From the NCBI GenBank assembly GCA_013076295.1, contig RQOL01000861.1, forward strand, positions 3,658,001 through 3,722,000: DNA of 64,000 bases, written 5' to 3'. The position numbers were made by a program, and so were the translations under genes. The notes under the pieces are model-generated. The model did no database searches. It had not been told where the DNA came from and saw nothing but the letters and a program-made list of their open reading frames with translations. Origin of the DNA: Sanderia malayensis (lineage: Eukaryota > Cnidaria > Scyphozoa > Semaeostomeae > Pelagiidae). This document shows positions 1-20,258 of this stretch, piece by piece (position 1 is the stretch's first letter; each line of letters starts with the position of its first letter).

Positions 1-86
1 ATGCAAACGTTTGCCATGTCAAACAAGCAACATACAGAAACATGCTTCTAATCTAACAATATCTACAATAAAATATGCATCGTTAC

Positions 87-6863
<6,777 letters not shown>

Positions 6864-8342
6864 GATTGTTAACTGGCCTATCAAAATAACTCCACTAAAA
6901 CCGCTTGAAGATAACACTCAAACTCAACAGCTATACATTTCCAGCAGTAATATAAAGTACTGATTTATCTATTATCCAAAAGTTAATGTTTAATTTGCAG
7001 AAATTTACTTAAACATCTCGTTCTCCAAGAAACAATTATCCGTTATCAGGCGATCTAATAGTGCTCATCGCCATTTTTCACTCTGCAAGACTTCACCCAT
7101 AATAATATTTCGTGCGAGGCCTGGGTACAAACCATTTACCGGATATAAATTGGATACGCCTAAATTACAAATCCCTGCTTCCTGACGCAATTCATAATCT
7201 TATACCTTACCTACCCAGGTCTAGCATTTATCGTTGAACTCCACAAACCGTTATTTACTAATCCTAATCTGATGATCAGCTGACGATATGGTAAGCCCCG
7301 ATGGCATCATCATCACTTCACCTTCGCAATTTGAATAAATCATCATCCTTCATATGGTCATTTCGACTTATAATGGCCATAATTATTCGGAATTATTGTC
7401 TAGAAAATTGTCGTGAAAATATTTCGTGGATGATGAAATATTGGTTATAATCTACTTCTAACGGAAAGTCGATGTAATTGTCTCGAAAGTCTGTTTTGAC
7501 GAAAGACAAGATGCCAACCAGATTTCTTTGAAATGCTTTGCGGATGCGGTCACGAATAATAATACCTCTCAAACAACTGGAAGCAGATTTCAGCAATATA
7601 ACCCGCTCAACAAATATCTTTTCAGTTGCCTATTATAATTCGCATTTAATCCGAATTTAATCTTCAAGCAATGATTCATTAAAAACCAGCATTCGACAAC
7701 TCCTGAAAAAGGCAAGTTACCTGATCTTGATTATCATGCTAATCATGATTCAATATCATGATTAATGATTGTGCTTCATTATGCTGATGACTACATATGC
7801 GCAGTGATATCAGATAAACCGAATAAAACGATAAACCAAAATAATACGCGGTCATATCAAATACCGTGATGCTTTGATTAAACGCCTCGTTCTTTTAAAC
7901 GCCCCTTCGAATAGACGCCCCAAAATATCAAAAAATAATAAACGCCCGGGCGTTTAGTCGAAACATTACGGTAAACCGAATTTCACTAAACCAACACGAG
8001 ACGTTTGCCAGAAAGATGCCAGAGACAATGCAACCATCCCAACTTTTATATCATGATCACATTAAAAAAATTGTCAGAAACCTACGTCACAACAGTTCAG
8101 AATATACAAAGAAAATTGCTTAAGTTCATCAAACAATGGTATTACATTGTGCGATTTAATAATAAAAAAAGGAAACTATACCATCCCTTGCTACCCTCCA
8201 AGACACGGCACCGAAACTCCCTCTATTAACATATCTGATCATGCAAGATTCTCAGCAAAAACAAATCGATATTTCTCCTTTCCTTCCTTCAAAGTCCACC
8301 ATCTCAAAGCCCCCGTTCGTCGGGCAACCACGTGCGTGTAAA
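6864..8342. other. Intergenic: kinase 5' flank and WAC 3' flank
   Basis: Upstream of the kinase start and downstream of the WAC stop. No TATA box or other promoter element stands out. It holds one C-rich short element (7862-7974). The short open frames here lack codon bias or a recognisable family. Confidence 0.5.
7862..7974. repeat. C-rich palindromic short element (TACCGT...ACGGTA family), copy 1
   Basis: Begins TACCGT and ends ACGGTA. Inside are repeated blocks of AAACGCCCC / AATAGACGCCCC, and a central CGCCCGGGCG palindrome. Further copies are at 8614-8744, 16645-16745, 59508-59619 and 63955-64000. Confidence 0.6.
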
Positions 8343-11300
8343 CTAAGAAGACTTTGTTGAGTCTCTCCGGACAGTTTTCGCCTCAGACTGACCGGTCGTT
8401 CTCGGATCACCTTGGGAATCCTGTGATCGCCGCGATTTTGAGTCCTGGCGTTCGATTCTCAGATCTTGAAGACCTTCCACTCGCTGAAGAACGTTGCTAA
8501 CGCACGATAATCTGAAAATGAATTGAACACGATAAATGTGGGAATGAAAAAGCACAGATTAATAGTGCAGAGATGACAGAGGCAAGACAAGAAACAGAGA
8601 TAGCTTAGATGAGATGCGGTAAATCCTCAAATTGGCCCCCCTCGAATAAGTCCCTACCCTTGGACTACAAATTCCTCAAACAAGCCCCCCTCTGAAAATA
8701 TCAAAAATAAATAAGCCCCCAGGGGCTAATTCGAGGATTTACGGTAATTTCAGTGTTGGTCAAATAGCAGCATCGGAAGGAGAAATAATAAAAGCAGCAC
8801 AATTGATAAAGACTGACGAAATCAAAAGAAGAAATTGCCCCAGTACTGGCAGAAACAAAATAAAACGCAATGGTAGTAGCAATGACAATACCTCGACGAA
8901 GCAACCTGTTGTCGCGTGTCTGCAATAAATGACGCCAGATTGCTAATCATAAAATTTGATTTCGATTTTTCTGATGCTATACCAAGACCCGAATCAACTT
9001 CATTACAAACCATAGCAGCCTGTGGAAATAAATACAAGTAAATGCATACATGGATATAATAAAAGGTAGAAACAATAAGCATGCATCCACTAAATCAATT
9101 TGTTTATGGTGGATGATGAAGACGAAGCTTGCAACATGTATACCTGTCTTTCAAGGATGCAGCCCATCCATCCAGCTACCTCGTCAAAAGTTTGCTTAGA
9201 ACAAAACTGCGAATACGACGTCAAATCTGGTAGATCTGGCAGTAACGGTGACTCGGTGATTTTCTGATTTTGGTTACCGACATCCCAGCCTCCATTATCT
9301 GCGTTTATAGCGGAATTATACATTGCATTGTACGGTGGCATGTATGGTACCACTTTGCTATTGGCAGTTCTTGGATCACCGTATCGGCTCGAGTTGTAAA
9401 GACCAGGGGACGCTGCGCTGGCGTCCATTTGATGAGGTGGAGGAGGAGGCGGTGGCGTAGAGGATGTTTTGTTAATCTGGTGTAGCTGCTGTTGCTGGGG
9501 AGGAGGAGGTGGTGGCCCCGCATCGCTGGACCGGCGTTTGACGTCACTGCGTGGAGAGCCTGAAGTCTGGCCTGTGGTGAAAATTGCGTTTGCAATAGAG
9601 TCCAATAATGCATTTTATAAAATGACTTCTAACATCATCTCCAAGCAATAGAAAGTGCTTCAGAAGAGGACAGACACTTCAAAAAGGATATCAACTAGTA
9701 ACGCTTAATCAAAGTCCCGTGGGCAGTTAACAATGAGTATACATATCCACTATAGTCTCGGTAAAGCTCTGCAGATATATACTGCTACATTTTACATGAA
9801 CATATCAAAGACTGCCATCCAGGAATCTTAATGCTCGCATTAATTAAATATGATACTAGATAATTCACGCGGCCAATAAACCTGACTGTCATATGTCGGA
9901 TGAAATAGCAGTAGCAACAGTGCCAAAGGGAATAACAGCGCACTGGGATTAAAGCGAATTCTATTCTCGTACTGGACATCCAGTCACCCGAAATAATCCA
10001 AGCAGGTCAAACGAATCAGCAGCTGTTAAGCATAACAATGGAGTTACACGAGACCACGTTTCGGAAAATCTTTTCAAACACAAATTATTACTTACCATAA
10101 GATTGTTGCGCCAGATGTGAAACGCTTGGGTTTGCATACGCTGTCTGTTGTGCCTGGAGAAAAAGCAACCATCAAAGATTTGGCCTTTCATATTGCAATA
10201 CCACATACATTATTCTATTGTTGAGATTCTAATACTGCTTCCTATATACTAATTACGCTACTGTTATTCACTTGGTATAATTGTTAGTAACATCTAGTAA
10301 GGGAGTGCTCTCTCCCTGATTAGCATTGCTACTGAGAGAGCTCCTCTTCAAGAATTCCCCTTCATACAAATCCTCTTGTGTTATGTATTTCTTTCTTTTT
10401 ATGTGTTTATTGTATTTTTACTTAATTTGTAATTATTTAATTTTTGAACGTTTGAAGAGTATTTGTATGTAGAGGAAATGAAACTGAAACTGAATACTTA
10501 TGAATAGCAACAGGCAATAAACATGAGCTAAATTAACAATGCAATGAATGAACTTAAAGCTGGAAAAACCCTTCAGCCATAGAACAATCATCTGTGCTTA
10601 TGTTCAGCCTTTCCAAATGTGCAAAGCTTGCAGGCTGCTTCCTAATGCATTACACTAGCAAATAGCAAGAGGCAACAGACAGTAAAAGAGTAAGTAATTG
10701 ATTTTATACCACAATTTGTTGTTGCTGTAAAAGCATTGCTTGTTGAAGAGGATGTAGTGATGCAGTAGACGTGGCAACCACAGTGCTGGTACAGTTGCTC
10801 TTTGGAGTGGCGTGCCCAGCATGAGATAGTCCGAGTGATCCATGAGAATTTGGGGTGCTTGGGAGACTCTTCGGATCAGAGTATGAGTATTTGCTTTGAT
10901 TGGCTAAGGGTGAAGCAATGTAGGGGGAATGTATGCTGGTCTGAGGCACAGAGTACTGTGATGAAGAGTTTGTGAATAGCTGGGGTGATGGCATTTTACA
11001 GCTACCTGCGGTGGATGCATTTACAAAGGGGGAGAGAGAAGTGACTGCACTGTTCGATGGGGTGCTTGGAGGTGATATGTCCTGTACACTGCCCATTGGG
11101 CTTGCTACAAATGAAAGAGTATGCATGTAATATCGAATAAGACATAACATGACCATGGCTTGTTTCTTGGACAATTCTTCTTGATAAAAATGTGGCAGGA
11201 ATCTAATTGAATGGTTCGTGATAGCTTTTATGAGCTGATGAAATTGTATAGCATGATATGATAATTAGTAGTTACTCAATAGAGAAGTACGCTGTAGTCT

Positions 11301-12948
11301 AACCTACCATTGGTTTCAGGTGTTGGACAGCCACTTGATCTGGAAAACAAGTTGCCAAACAAACAATAACAAAAATAAAGAAGGCAAACAAACAATGATA
11401 AAAATAAAGAAAGTAAAAATTATGATGATATCAATATAACTTATGGAGAGGCAGCTACCATAGATGAAACAATAGCATAAGATATAGGACATGAATCAAA
11501 ATTACCTGCTGGACGTTGTACTAGCAGCTGAAGTGCTGGAGCCATAGGTTTTGACAGGCCTAGATCTGTCCACCTCTGAATATTCTTGATTTCGTTTTGC
11601 ATATGGTGAATTCCTACTTGATATGTAGTCTTTCTTAAAAGGGGCTAAAACAAATGACATGACATACCTAGTGATATGACCTCAAATCTTATCATACAGA
11701 TGAAACTTTGTAACCTAAACAGCTGCAGTGGCCTGTTGCTTTCTGTTTGCACTTACAAATTTTTGGATATTTGCTTGACTCTCTTGAATCTCTGCTGCTA
11801 CATTCTCTGTTTCTCTTCTCTCTCTCCCTTGCTCTGATCTTGTTCTCCCTAACCAAAACAACCATGCGTTATCATGCTATACATAAACCTCCACAATTCT
11901 ACCACAGTTGCACCAGTGGTAGCAGAGAGTCTTATAGAAGCTAAATTATAAATATTATAAGTTTGAAATGAAAAGCTAAAATTGAATCCTTACCTTTCAA
12001 TCCATTCTTTTGGTTTCTCCCACTGGGACTTCTCAGATCTTTTGTTGTAATAATAGGTTTTTCCTGATGAACTAATGTGTGTTGTCCATTCAAAATTATC
12101 CTGTAACAAAGAAAGGATAAGCAGTTATTGACTAGAAATTTCACAAGCAACCACACAAATGGGTGGAGAAATGAACAACAACAACAAAAACCAATACATT
12201 ATGTGAAGTTTCATTGTTCTTATAAAGGTATTCAATAAAAACATGAAACAACTAGTAACATGGGATAGATTATTTATTCAATCCAAATTAATAAATAATT
12301 TATCCCACGGCTAGCCAAGACCCTGGTAATAAGATATCCTCACATGAAAGAAAAAAACTTCTAGCATAAAGCTTCCAACTTACATCATCATTGTTATTAT
12401 GAGTTTTGCTGTGACGTGAATGTACTGAGCTGCTATTTCTATCAACACTTGGGCTGTCAGTATCTATGATGGAAAATCATCAAATTGATATTTTTGCCTC
12501 TACTTCTGTTCTGCTGCAGAAATGTCTTTCCTCGTATAACATCAAGCACAAACATGTTCGAAACTTATAATTGACTACTTGTGCATAAGGATTGATACAG
12601 TAGTGGCTCTATGACTACCAATGCACTTTGAACACATGGCATGCAATTTTGTGTACATTCTTCCCTTATTAATTACTCAAAAAGTCTATTGCAACTGCCC
12701 AGGCTTACTCAATGACGAAACAAATGATGTAATATCACCTGAAAAGCTTTTAACAATACACTACCTCTTTGTCTCTGAGAGCTGTTTGGATATGCTGCCT
12801 TAGAGCCACTTTTACTTTGAGATGATGAATATTCGCTCCTTCTGCTTGACGGACCATTGTTGCAAGTACGAGGAGAAATTCTTTCCTTTGATGATAGCAT
12901 GTCATTTTGGACTGAGCTCGGATGTGATTTCAAGGGATTCTTTTCACT
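8343..12948 (-). CDS. WAC: WAC homologue (WW domain-containing adaptor with coiled coil), 5' end not found
   Basis: Eleven exons, phase-consistent, 604 codons including the stop: 12765-12948, 12384-12463, 11994-12100, 11757-11848, 11506-11644, 11308-11339, 10710-11104, 10096-10153, 9144-9571, 8892-9019, 8343-8511. The first exon has KSHPSS, shared with WAC. The next but one encodes the WW domain ([29 protein letters not shown]). A long Ser/Pro/Gln-rich linker with poly-Pro and poly-Gln runs follows, and the C-terminal segment (about LTSYSQF to LRIERQ) aligns loosely with the conserved WAC C-terminus. WAC links RNA polymerase II to RNF20/40-dependent H2B ubiquitination; that role is known for the family and is not shown here. 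The linker is poorly conserved. The first coding exon must end in phase 0 upstream of 12948. Confidence 0.85.
8614..8744. repeat. C-rich palindromic short element, copy 2
   Basis: Ends are inverted (CGGTAAATCCTC at the left, GAGGATTTACGG at the right) around GGCCCCCCTCGAATAAGTCC and AAGCCCCC blocks. It sits in the last WAC intron. Confidence 0.65.
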
Positions 12949-14771
12949 CTAGAAATTTTAAGAACACAAAAATCCTATTTCGTGATCGTAGATTCACAGA
13001 GGAAGTCTTGATGTGTTTCAAACATAAGCAGAAACCCTCCTGAGTTATGACCACAAGATATGTAGAATACGCATGCAATCACAGTGACATTCAACATGTC
13101 CATACCCTGACTGCAGAGTTTGGCACATTTCAACAACATCTTGAATGTACAAAGGCCTGCTTCTATTATTCTATTCTATTACTATATTGTCCAACTTGGG
13201 TGCGCAAGTCCCAAACTTTGCAGACGGGGCTCCAACTAAAGGCTTAACTGTGCCACAACATTTACGAAGGGGCTACCTTGTAGATATATCCTCATTATTG
13301 ATAATTATTGATAATTAGAACTCATTATTGATATTTAGAACGCTTCTAGGTTAAATTTTAAGATTACAATCTAACATCCTGATGTCAAACTTCTAAATAT
13401 TTGTTTCCAAACATATACCTGATACTTTAGCTTCTATTATGGCCCCAAACCCCTCTTTGAAAACTTTTCCCCATCAATACCTTGCAAAATTGCAGCAAAC
13501 TGCCACTTTTCAGACCATTGGCCTAATAAAATTGATTCACATTCATCTTTCTAGATCTAGGCCAATTCGTTTCGCTTAGGCCCATACCCTCTATTCCTTC
13601 CCTAGGGGTGTTTTGAAGCACTGAATATTTTTGTATATCTATTTCTTCAGATTGTGAAATGTTCATTATTTATATCTCAGTAGATTCTAGCTTGCCTTTG
13701 ATTTCATAGAGCAATCTCCGTCAAAATAGGATTCAACTTAGTGGACTCAACTCTTGCACAATGGCAGATTTCAATCTCAGTGGGTAGGTCCAAAACTTCT
13801 TTTTTGAAAGCAAGAAAGTAATTAAATACCAATTTCACGATTTCTAATGCTGGCTTTAGTTAATTAATTATGAATAATATATATTTTTAAGCTTAGACAG
13901 CCTATCTTCTTGATTCAAGCACACTCTTCTTTGGCAGAATACCTCTGAAGCCTGTAGGATAAAAAACAATAGAAACATCGATTGCAGAAGTTCAAAATCA
14001 AAACTTACCTCGGGTTGAAGACAAATCTTCTCGTAATGCCTGTGTAACAAAAGTAAATTATTATAAAAACAATTTTTCCAGTAACTTGTACAAAGGAAAC
14101 TTGGCATCAAAATCAAAAAGTAAAGGAAAATGTTCAAATTGACCCTAACCCTTCAGATTGCCGAACGTACTTTCGCACAGACATCAAAATTGCCAGTTTG
14201 GCGTTTTTTTACAAGAATGAAAGGGCATATAACCACAGAATATTAGTTAAAAACACAACATTTCTTCCTTAAATTTCTTCAATCCTCACCATCCTTACCA
14301 AACCTGTCGCCATTCTTCTTAATACGGGAACTTGGTGACGTAGTCACGTCGTTATTGAAATGATTTGCATAGATCGCAGAAAAGAGGCTGCTTTCAAGAG
14401 AGGTTGCATGGAAAAGGAAAACGGAACACAAAAGCAGATAACCTTTCAGTTGAACTGCTAATTAACAGAATTGTTAATCAACAAAAAAGACAAATATATA
14501 TCTATATAAGATATTATTGGTTAACAATATCTACAATATCTAAGTGTCATTTGAAGACATAATACAAGATAATCCGCTTAAAAAGTGAAATCCATTTACG
14601 AAGCAGCTTTACAAAATTTAGACGTCCGATTTAGATATCTTTCCATCCAATTTCCTCGTACGCCCTCAAAAGAGAAACAAATAAACTGAATAACTGTATC
14701 ACAAAAACCTGTCACTGGGGAATATTCAAGTTGACATTGATTCGTAGCAAAAAAAAAGTGGAGAGGTTGTC
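12949..14771 (-). other. Region expected to hold the WAC 5' exon(s); candidate leader exons only
   Basis: Minus-strand candidates are a 15-base ATG exon at 14299-14313 (MATGL then GTAAGG) and an exon at 14009-14039 (acceptor CACAG, donor GTAAGT; reads ALREDLSSTR). They join in frame with each other, but the second ends in phase 1 and cannot join the first firm WAC exon at 12948 without another exon. I could not find that exon. The remainder, including 13050-13860, is AT-rich with no feature I can name. Confidence 0.3.
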
Positions 14772-17700
14772 CTACCTTGTTCTGGGTGACTTTGAGGGCG
14801 ACCGTGATGGATAATCATCGTCTCTATATTTACCTGCAAATAATAAGAAATTATCGATTTTAAATACAAAATTTTAATTGTATTTATTTGGTAAAAGGTC
14901 GTCGATGTAAATAGAAGCATAATGAGACACCTACTTCGACCTCCACGGGGTGGGGGGGAGACAGACCTGTCCCTGCTGTAATCTTGTCTACCCCTAAAAA
15001 TGGCAAAAAAAGCAATTAAAACAAGGGATTTTTGCAAAGAAACGATCAGTTTTTAGTTAAAGCATGCCATGCTTCATAATTGCAGAGTATGAGGGAACAT
15101 AATGCTCCCTGGGCCATGCCATCAATGCAGTTTACCTGTATCTAATCTTTCGCTGAATTTCATAAATGTCATTATCTCTATTCTGAAGAAACATGAGACA
15201 ATTAATCGTAAAAGATCTTATAATAACCTCGACGTAACATATATCCACGACTGTTGGTAATCATGGTAATCGGGAATTAAATTAATACAAGTGTATTAAT
15301 ACCATTTTTTCTTTTTCTTTTTGATCTTGCTTCTTCTTTTCAGACTGTTTATCCTGTTTAACTGGACAAATAACAAACATTTATAAACAATATGCATTCA
15401 TAACACCAAAAGATGTCATAAAGCAAAAAGTGGCAAACAGAGCAATTAATGGCGACGATGATAACGCTTACTTTGCTTAGTGAGTTGTTTCTGCATTCGC
15501 AACTTTAGCTTCTCTTGTGGTGTCAACTTTGGCTGAAAGAAAACCAAAAAGATCCCCATATAAAGAGATGCTGATTGCTTTAATGCCCGAATAAAGAAAA
15601 ATCCCTCACAAGATCTTAAAATCTTTAAATCCTTAAATGATCAACAGATCTTTGAATCTTTAAATCTATAAATGATCCAGTTGGCTCTCTTTCGTACCTT
15701 GTCATTGCTAGCTGATGCACTTGTTTGACACTTTTTGGAAGATCTGTAAAAATATAACAAGATACAGATGCTAAACATAAAATAAAACAAATATTCTCTC
15801 TCTACATAACAATAAATTAGAAATATCAAGTAGCATTCGGAAAGCAAAAACGGAAAACTCACTGAGGCTCAAATTTCTTTAATATCGAGGAAGATGATCT
15901 TGGTGATCTTGACCTTGATCTTGATCTTGACCTTGATCTCGAATATGACCTTGACCGTGATCTAGAGTATGACCTTGACCTGGACCGCCTTGAATTTCTC
16001 CTCCTTCTTTTCCTGTGATGATCACTGCTTGAGTTACGTCGTCTTCCATGCCGTCGTTCATTTGACCTTGACCTTCCACGATCGCGTGACCTCGAACGTG
16101 ACCTTCGATATGACCTCGAGCGTGACCGGCGACGTGGTGACGTTGAATACGACCGAGACCTCGAATGACCTCTCCGTGACCCGTACCGTCTCTCTCTTGA
16201 CTTCTGATCTCTGGACCTACTTCTATTTCTGTGACGACTATGGTGGCTAGATGCACCATGAAGTGTCCTGCTGCTAGTGCCATAACTCTTGTCGACCTTA
16301 TTCTTACTTACCTCTCCACTAATTATCACAACAAAGAGGGTATTTGCAGCAAAAAGTATAGTTTCATTTTAATAAAAAATTAGTATAAAGAAAAACCAAA
16401 AAGTAGATAAAGAGTGTAATATACGTACCAATATTGGATGTGGATTATATTTCGAGCCAAAACGTTAACGAATCATTGAACGCAGAAGACAAGGACAGCA
16501 AAACAAGAACCAAAACATCAACATAGAAAGAAAAACAAAAGGAAAACAAATTAGATGATCATCAAGCAAAAATCAAGAAGGATTGATGTTGTTATGACGC
16601 AGTGACACGGATTGAAAGATGTACAATAATACAACGCAGAATATCGTAAATCCTTGAACAAGCCCCCTCCCTCGAATTAAGCCCCCTCCCAAAATTCAGT
16701 TTAGCTAATAATAAGCCTCAAAGAAGTTATTCGACGATTCAAGGTATGTAGCCCTTTAAGATTTCGTCTCACAAGGAGGTATTCTTGACATCTCAAGTAA
16801 GACAGTGCTGGGCTGTTAAGACCCGCTCTTCCTTGTTTTAAGGAGCTACGTTACATAGGAATACGATCAAGTTCCAATAAGCTTAAACTGGTCCAACAAT
16901 TCAACTCAACAAGACGTGTGTCAAGTAAATGGATGAAGATGATGAAGTGTTATCTGATGCTGCATCAATATTATCCTCCTTTAAGCAATGATTGAAATCA
17001 GCATTATGAGATTTCAACCCGAACCTGCGACAACTAAGTTCATTCGTTCTGGATGCCATTCTCCAGAGACCGTCTGTTTCATTGGGCAGTCATTTTCGCA
17101 TAGGAATAATTGCAACACTATTTCCCTCCCCAAATAAGACTGATCAGTCCAATAGAATTGAGCAAAAAGAAAGCTATACCGACCGGGAGGAAAAGGTTTT
17201 GGATTTGTCCGGAGAATTACCGCCACCGCCGAACTCTGTGATGTATTCTATGTGTCCTTGGTCATCCGGAGACGGTGACCGCGAAGATGATGACCGGGTT
17301 CGGTCTCTGTGAGGCGGACTGAAAAGAAAAGAGGCAAAGATTACTCAGTGGAATGCGAAAAAAAGAATTCAAGCAAAAATTAAAGTGGAGGCAATCTTTA
17401 AGCACTTAAAAAATCCACTTCTATTCTATTCTAATCTTATAAAATTGTCTATGGTAAACGAAATGTTGATTAAACTGATAACACACCTGTAAGGGTCGTA
17501 TGTAGGACTGTCCCTCACTGCATAGCTATGGCAAAAAAATACCTCTGTTAATAACATAGAACATAGTCATTTAGCGACAAGGCAAGAAATTACTAGACAA
17601 TACCAACCTTGGAGGTGATGCAGTACGAAAGGCCTTTTGTTTCTCTCTCAGATTGCGTCTCGCTCGTTTTCCTCGTCGACCCTAGAAAGCGAACATTATA

Positions 17701-19789
17701 TTACATCCTCTGTAAATTATGTTGGAAGCTAATATCAAAATAATGTCAAATAATGTACTAGAAACAAAATGTACAGATAATTTTGATCTTTCTTCTTCCT
17801 CCTCTTCAAGCTGTTTTGCATACTCGACTTCCTTTTTCTCATTATTCAATTGTCTTAGAAAAAGATAATGAATAGTCATCCATCACTTTCAATTGATTTT
17901 ATTCATGCATACTAGAAGCTATACTACTTGTGCTGTTTCACACCATATAAGATTGCAGAGTACAAAGTGTCAGCAATAAAAAATATTCACTATTGATACA
18001 AACCTGCAGTAGTATTGATCAGCAATGCCATAAAGAGTTGCAAGATTATCCAGAGATTTTCTCTAAAACAAAATAAGAAAACACATTTTAATTTCAACCA
18101 CTCTGCAAGACTCAACAACAAAAAGGTACATAAAACTATGATCAATCCACAACTATCTATTACCTGGTCTTCACTAAGCTCTGAGACATTAACTGAAATA
18201 TCTGCAAGAAGAAACAATATTTTTCAATCAAGTGATTTACTGTTATAGAAAGCTTGATCATGTTACCTTGCTGCAGGCAGACATTGAAAAGGCAGGGAAA
18301 TTTCAGTTCTTCTAACTCACCAATGTCACTTATGTCAGAATCTGCATCTGAGTCATCAGAATCTTCTGATACAATGGAGCTATCTTCATATTTATAACCA
18401 ATTGATGCCTTCTTCTTTGACCTTAAAAAGAGAGAGCATCATATAGACACAGCATCAGTTAGACAATTGGACATGGAACGGTTGATAGAAAACAGAAAAA
18501 TTTAAAACATCACATGTTAAAATAAGCGCTGTATTAAAATTATATTCCTTACAGTTCTTCCTTTTCTAATCTTGCTTTCTCTGCTTGCTTTCTCCCATAT
18601 GATTCCTCAATGGCAAGCTGCTTCAAGTAAGACTCTTCAGTAACTGAAAAAAGATTAATAACTTGAAACCAAGGAGAAACGCATCTCAAACAGCCAAAAC
18701 ATGGAAATAGAAGAGAAATGAAGCTATCAGATTATCAAGTTTAAAAGTAATCATAAATAATAATCACCTCCTGTAGCTTCTATTTGAACTAATGTTCTGT
18801 ATCGTTCATAATTCATCTGACATTCGCTTCCAGAGCTATAAAGTCAGTTAACCTGTATGTTACTTTTACATCCAATGCTTCATCTTAACCATCAAATTAA
18901 TGAGTTAATGATAATCTAATTGATGCATTTTTTGCTTACCTATCTTGAGAAACTCCAGGAACAATGTCTGGGATGTAATCTAGCTGTGACCTTGCATCAA
19001 ACCTAGCAAAACATTATATACAATTTTTGTACACTTCAGACAGTGAAATGGAGAATATGATGTGACTTTTCGACTTAGTAGAGCTTGGTTAGCTCTAAGG
19101 GGCAGATTCAAAGTATGCAAAGAACATTTGCATATGAAGCAATCATGCATGCATATGATATCAGAATCTCACCTATCAATTAGGATATTTGGATCACCTT
19201 GCCAAGGAACTCTGTAGTCAAGAGAAATAAAAGAATTTTTGATTTACTTCTAAAAAGAAGACCTCAGATTTGATACTTGAGCTGCTTAGGTCTGCAGATT
19301 TACAAAGACACGAAAAGCTTTGACTTATCAGTTAATTGAATAATGTATTAACAACTTACAATTGACTTTCTTCAGAGGGTTTATCAGGCCTACTGTCAAT
19401 ATAAAGCTTACATTTCTGTCCATGCAGTCTTAAAAGTTGATGAGGATCTTCTCTCTTGAAAAAGAAGTAAATAAAATCATCTGTGATGCTTGGCATGAAA
19501 ATCATTTACAAGTAATTCAAAAAAGCAAAACATCACGCAAAGCAAATAGTTAAATATTGTCGCATAGTAAATAAAGAAAACACATCCACACATATAGGAC
19601 AGTGATAAAACAGAAGAGGGTTTCTATTCTTGTATAACAAATACAGGCAAGCATCTTCTCTCTCTATCACATGTCCTTTTAAAAACAAACCATTTTCTGG
19701 TAGTAAGCTGTCCTCCGCTCAGCTCTTCTTCTGTAATCAATCATGATTCCTCGAATCTTCTTCTCGATTTTCCTTGCTTCGTGCCACAT
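14772..19789 (-). CDS. CLASRP: CLASRP homologue (CLK4-associating SR-related protein)
   Basis: Twenty exons: 19691-19789, 19360-19454, 19173-19211, 18940-19002, 18768-18835, 18553-18643, 18321-18421, 18164-18201, 18004-18062, 17775-17853, 17608-17681, 17487-17525, about 17180-17318, 15863-16318, 15698-15743, 15472-15532, 15303-15361, 15136-15182, 14935-14993, 14772-14833. The start MWHEARKIEKKIRG and then PWQGDPN, NYERYR, RDSPTYDPY, HIEYITEFGG and PKLTPQEKLKLRMQK are CLASRP signatures in the family's order. The big exon at 15863-16318 is an RS domain of repeated RSRS/YSRS, the part expected to bind CLK kinases and splicing factors in the nucleus. Phase is consistent throughout except at the 17180/16318 junction, whose exact donor is uncertain. 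The C-terminus is short (SPRTR, stop at 14772-14774). Confidence 0.92.
16645..16745. repeat. C-rich palindromic short element, copy 3
   Basis: Diverged copy with CGTAAATCCTTGAACAAGCC at the left, AAGCCCCCTCCC inside and CGACGATTCAAGGTA at the right. It lies in the CLASRP intron upstream of the RS-domain exon. Confidence 0.55.
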
Positions 19790-20258
19790 ATTGATTTTTT
19801 GACTATTTAATTATTATTATTGACTTAAAATGTTGTGTTGAAGGTCATTTAAATCCCAACCATGCCTTGTCTCAAAAATGTTGTTGTCGCTGTGGTGTTG
19901 AGGCAGATAGATACCTCTGCGGAGGACAAGTAAGTAGAAAAGGCGGGTTCTTTTGAGAACATTTATGACATCATTGATGGCAGAAGTATATACAAGTATA
20001 TTATAGTTATAATATAAAATGAAATGTTGATCAAATCAAGCAGTTCTTTGAACTACAAAACACAATCCTACAGCATCACAGAGGTGTTATCACATGATGG
20101 GAGGTGCTGCAAAGTGATTGGATAAATGTGCAGTACACGCTTGTTATCAAATTTAGTTACAATGTTATTTGATACAGGATAAAAGTACGCCTAAAACTAA
20201 ATTGTCGTTTGCGTATACATATACAACATGTGCCGTGCTGGGCCGCAATGAGATTGGA
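19790..20258. other. Intergenic: CLASRP 5' flank and SLC35F5 3' flank
   Basis: Less than 0.5 kb separates the CLASRP start codon from the proposed SLC35F5 stop codon. It therefore has to hold the SLC35F5 3' UTR and the CLASRP promoter. No clear poly(A) signal or TATA box was seen. Confidence 0.45.

Noticed and set aside
14299..14313. WAC start exon
   Set aside because: Together with 14009-14039 it cannot reach the phase needed at 12948; kept only as a candidate.
15879..16283. Gly/His-rich 134-codon minus frame and a plus-strand frame over the RS domain
   Set aside because: Frame shadows of the Arg/Ser dipeptide-rich CLASRP exon; repetitive codons keep neighbouring frames open.
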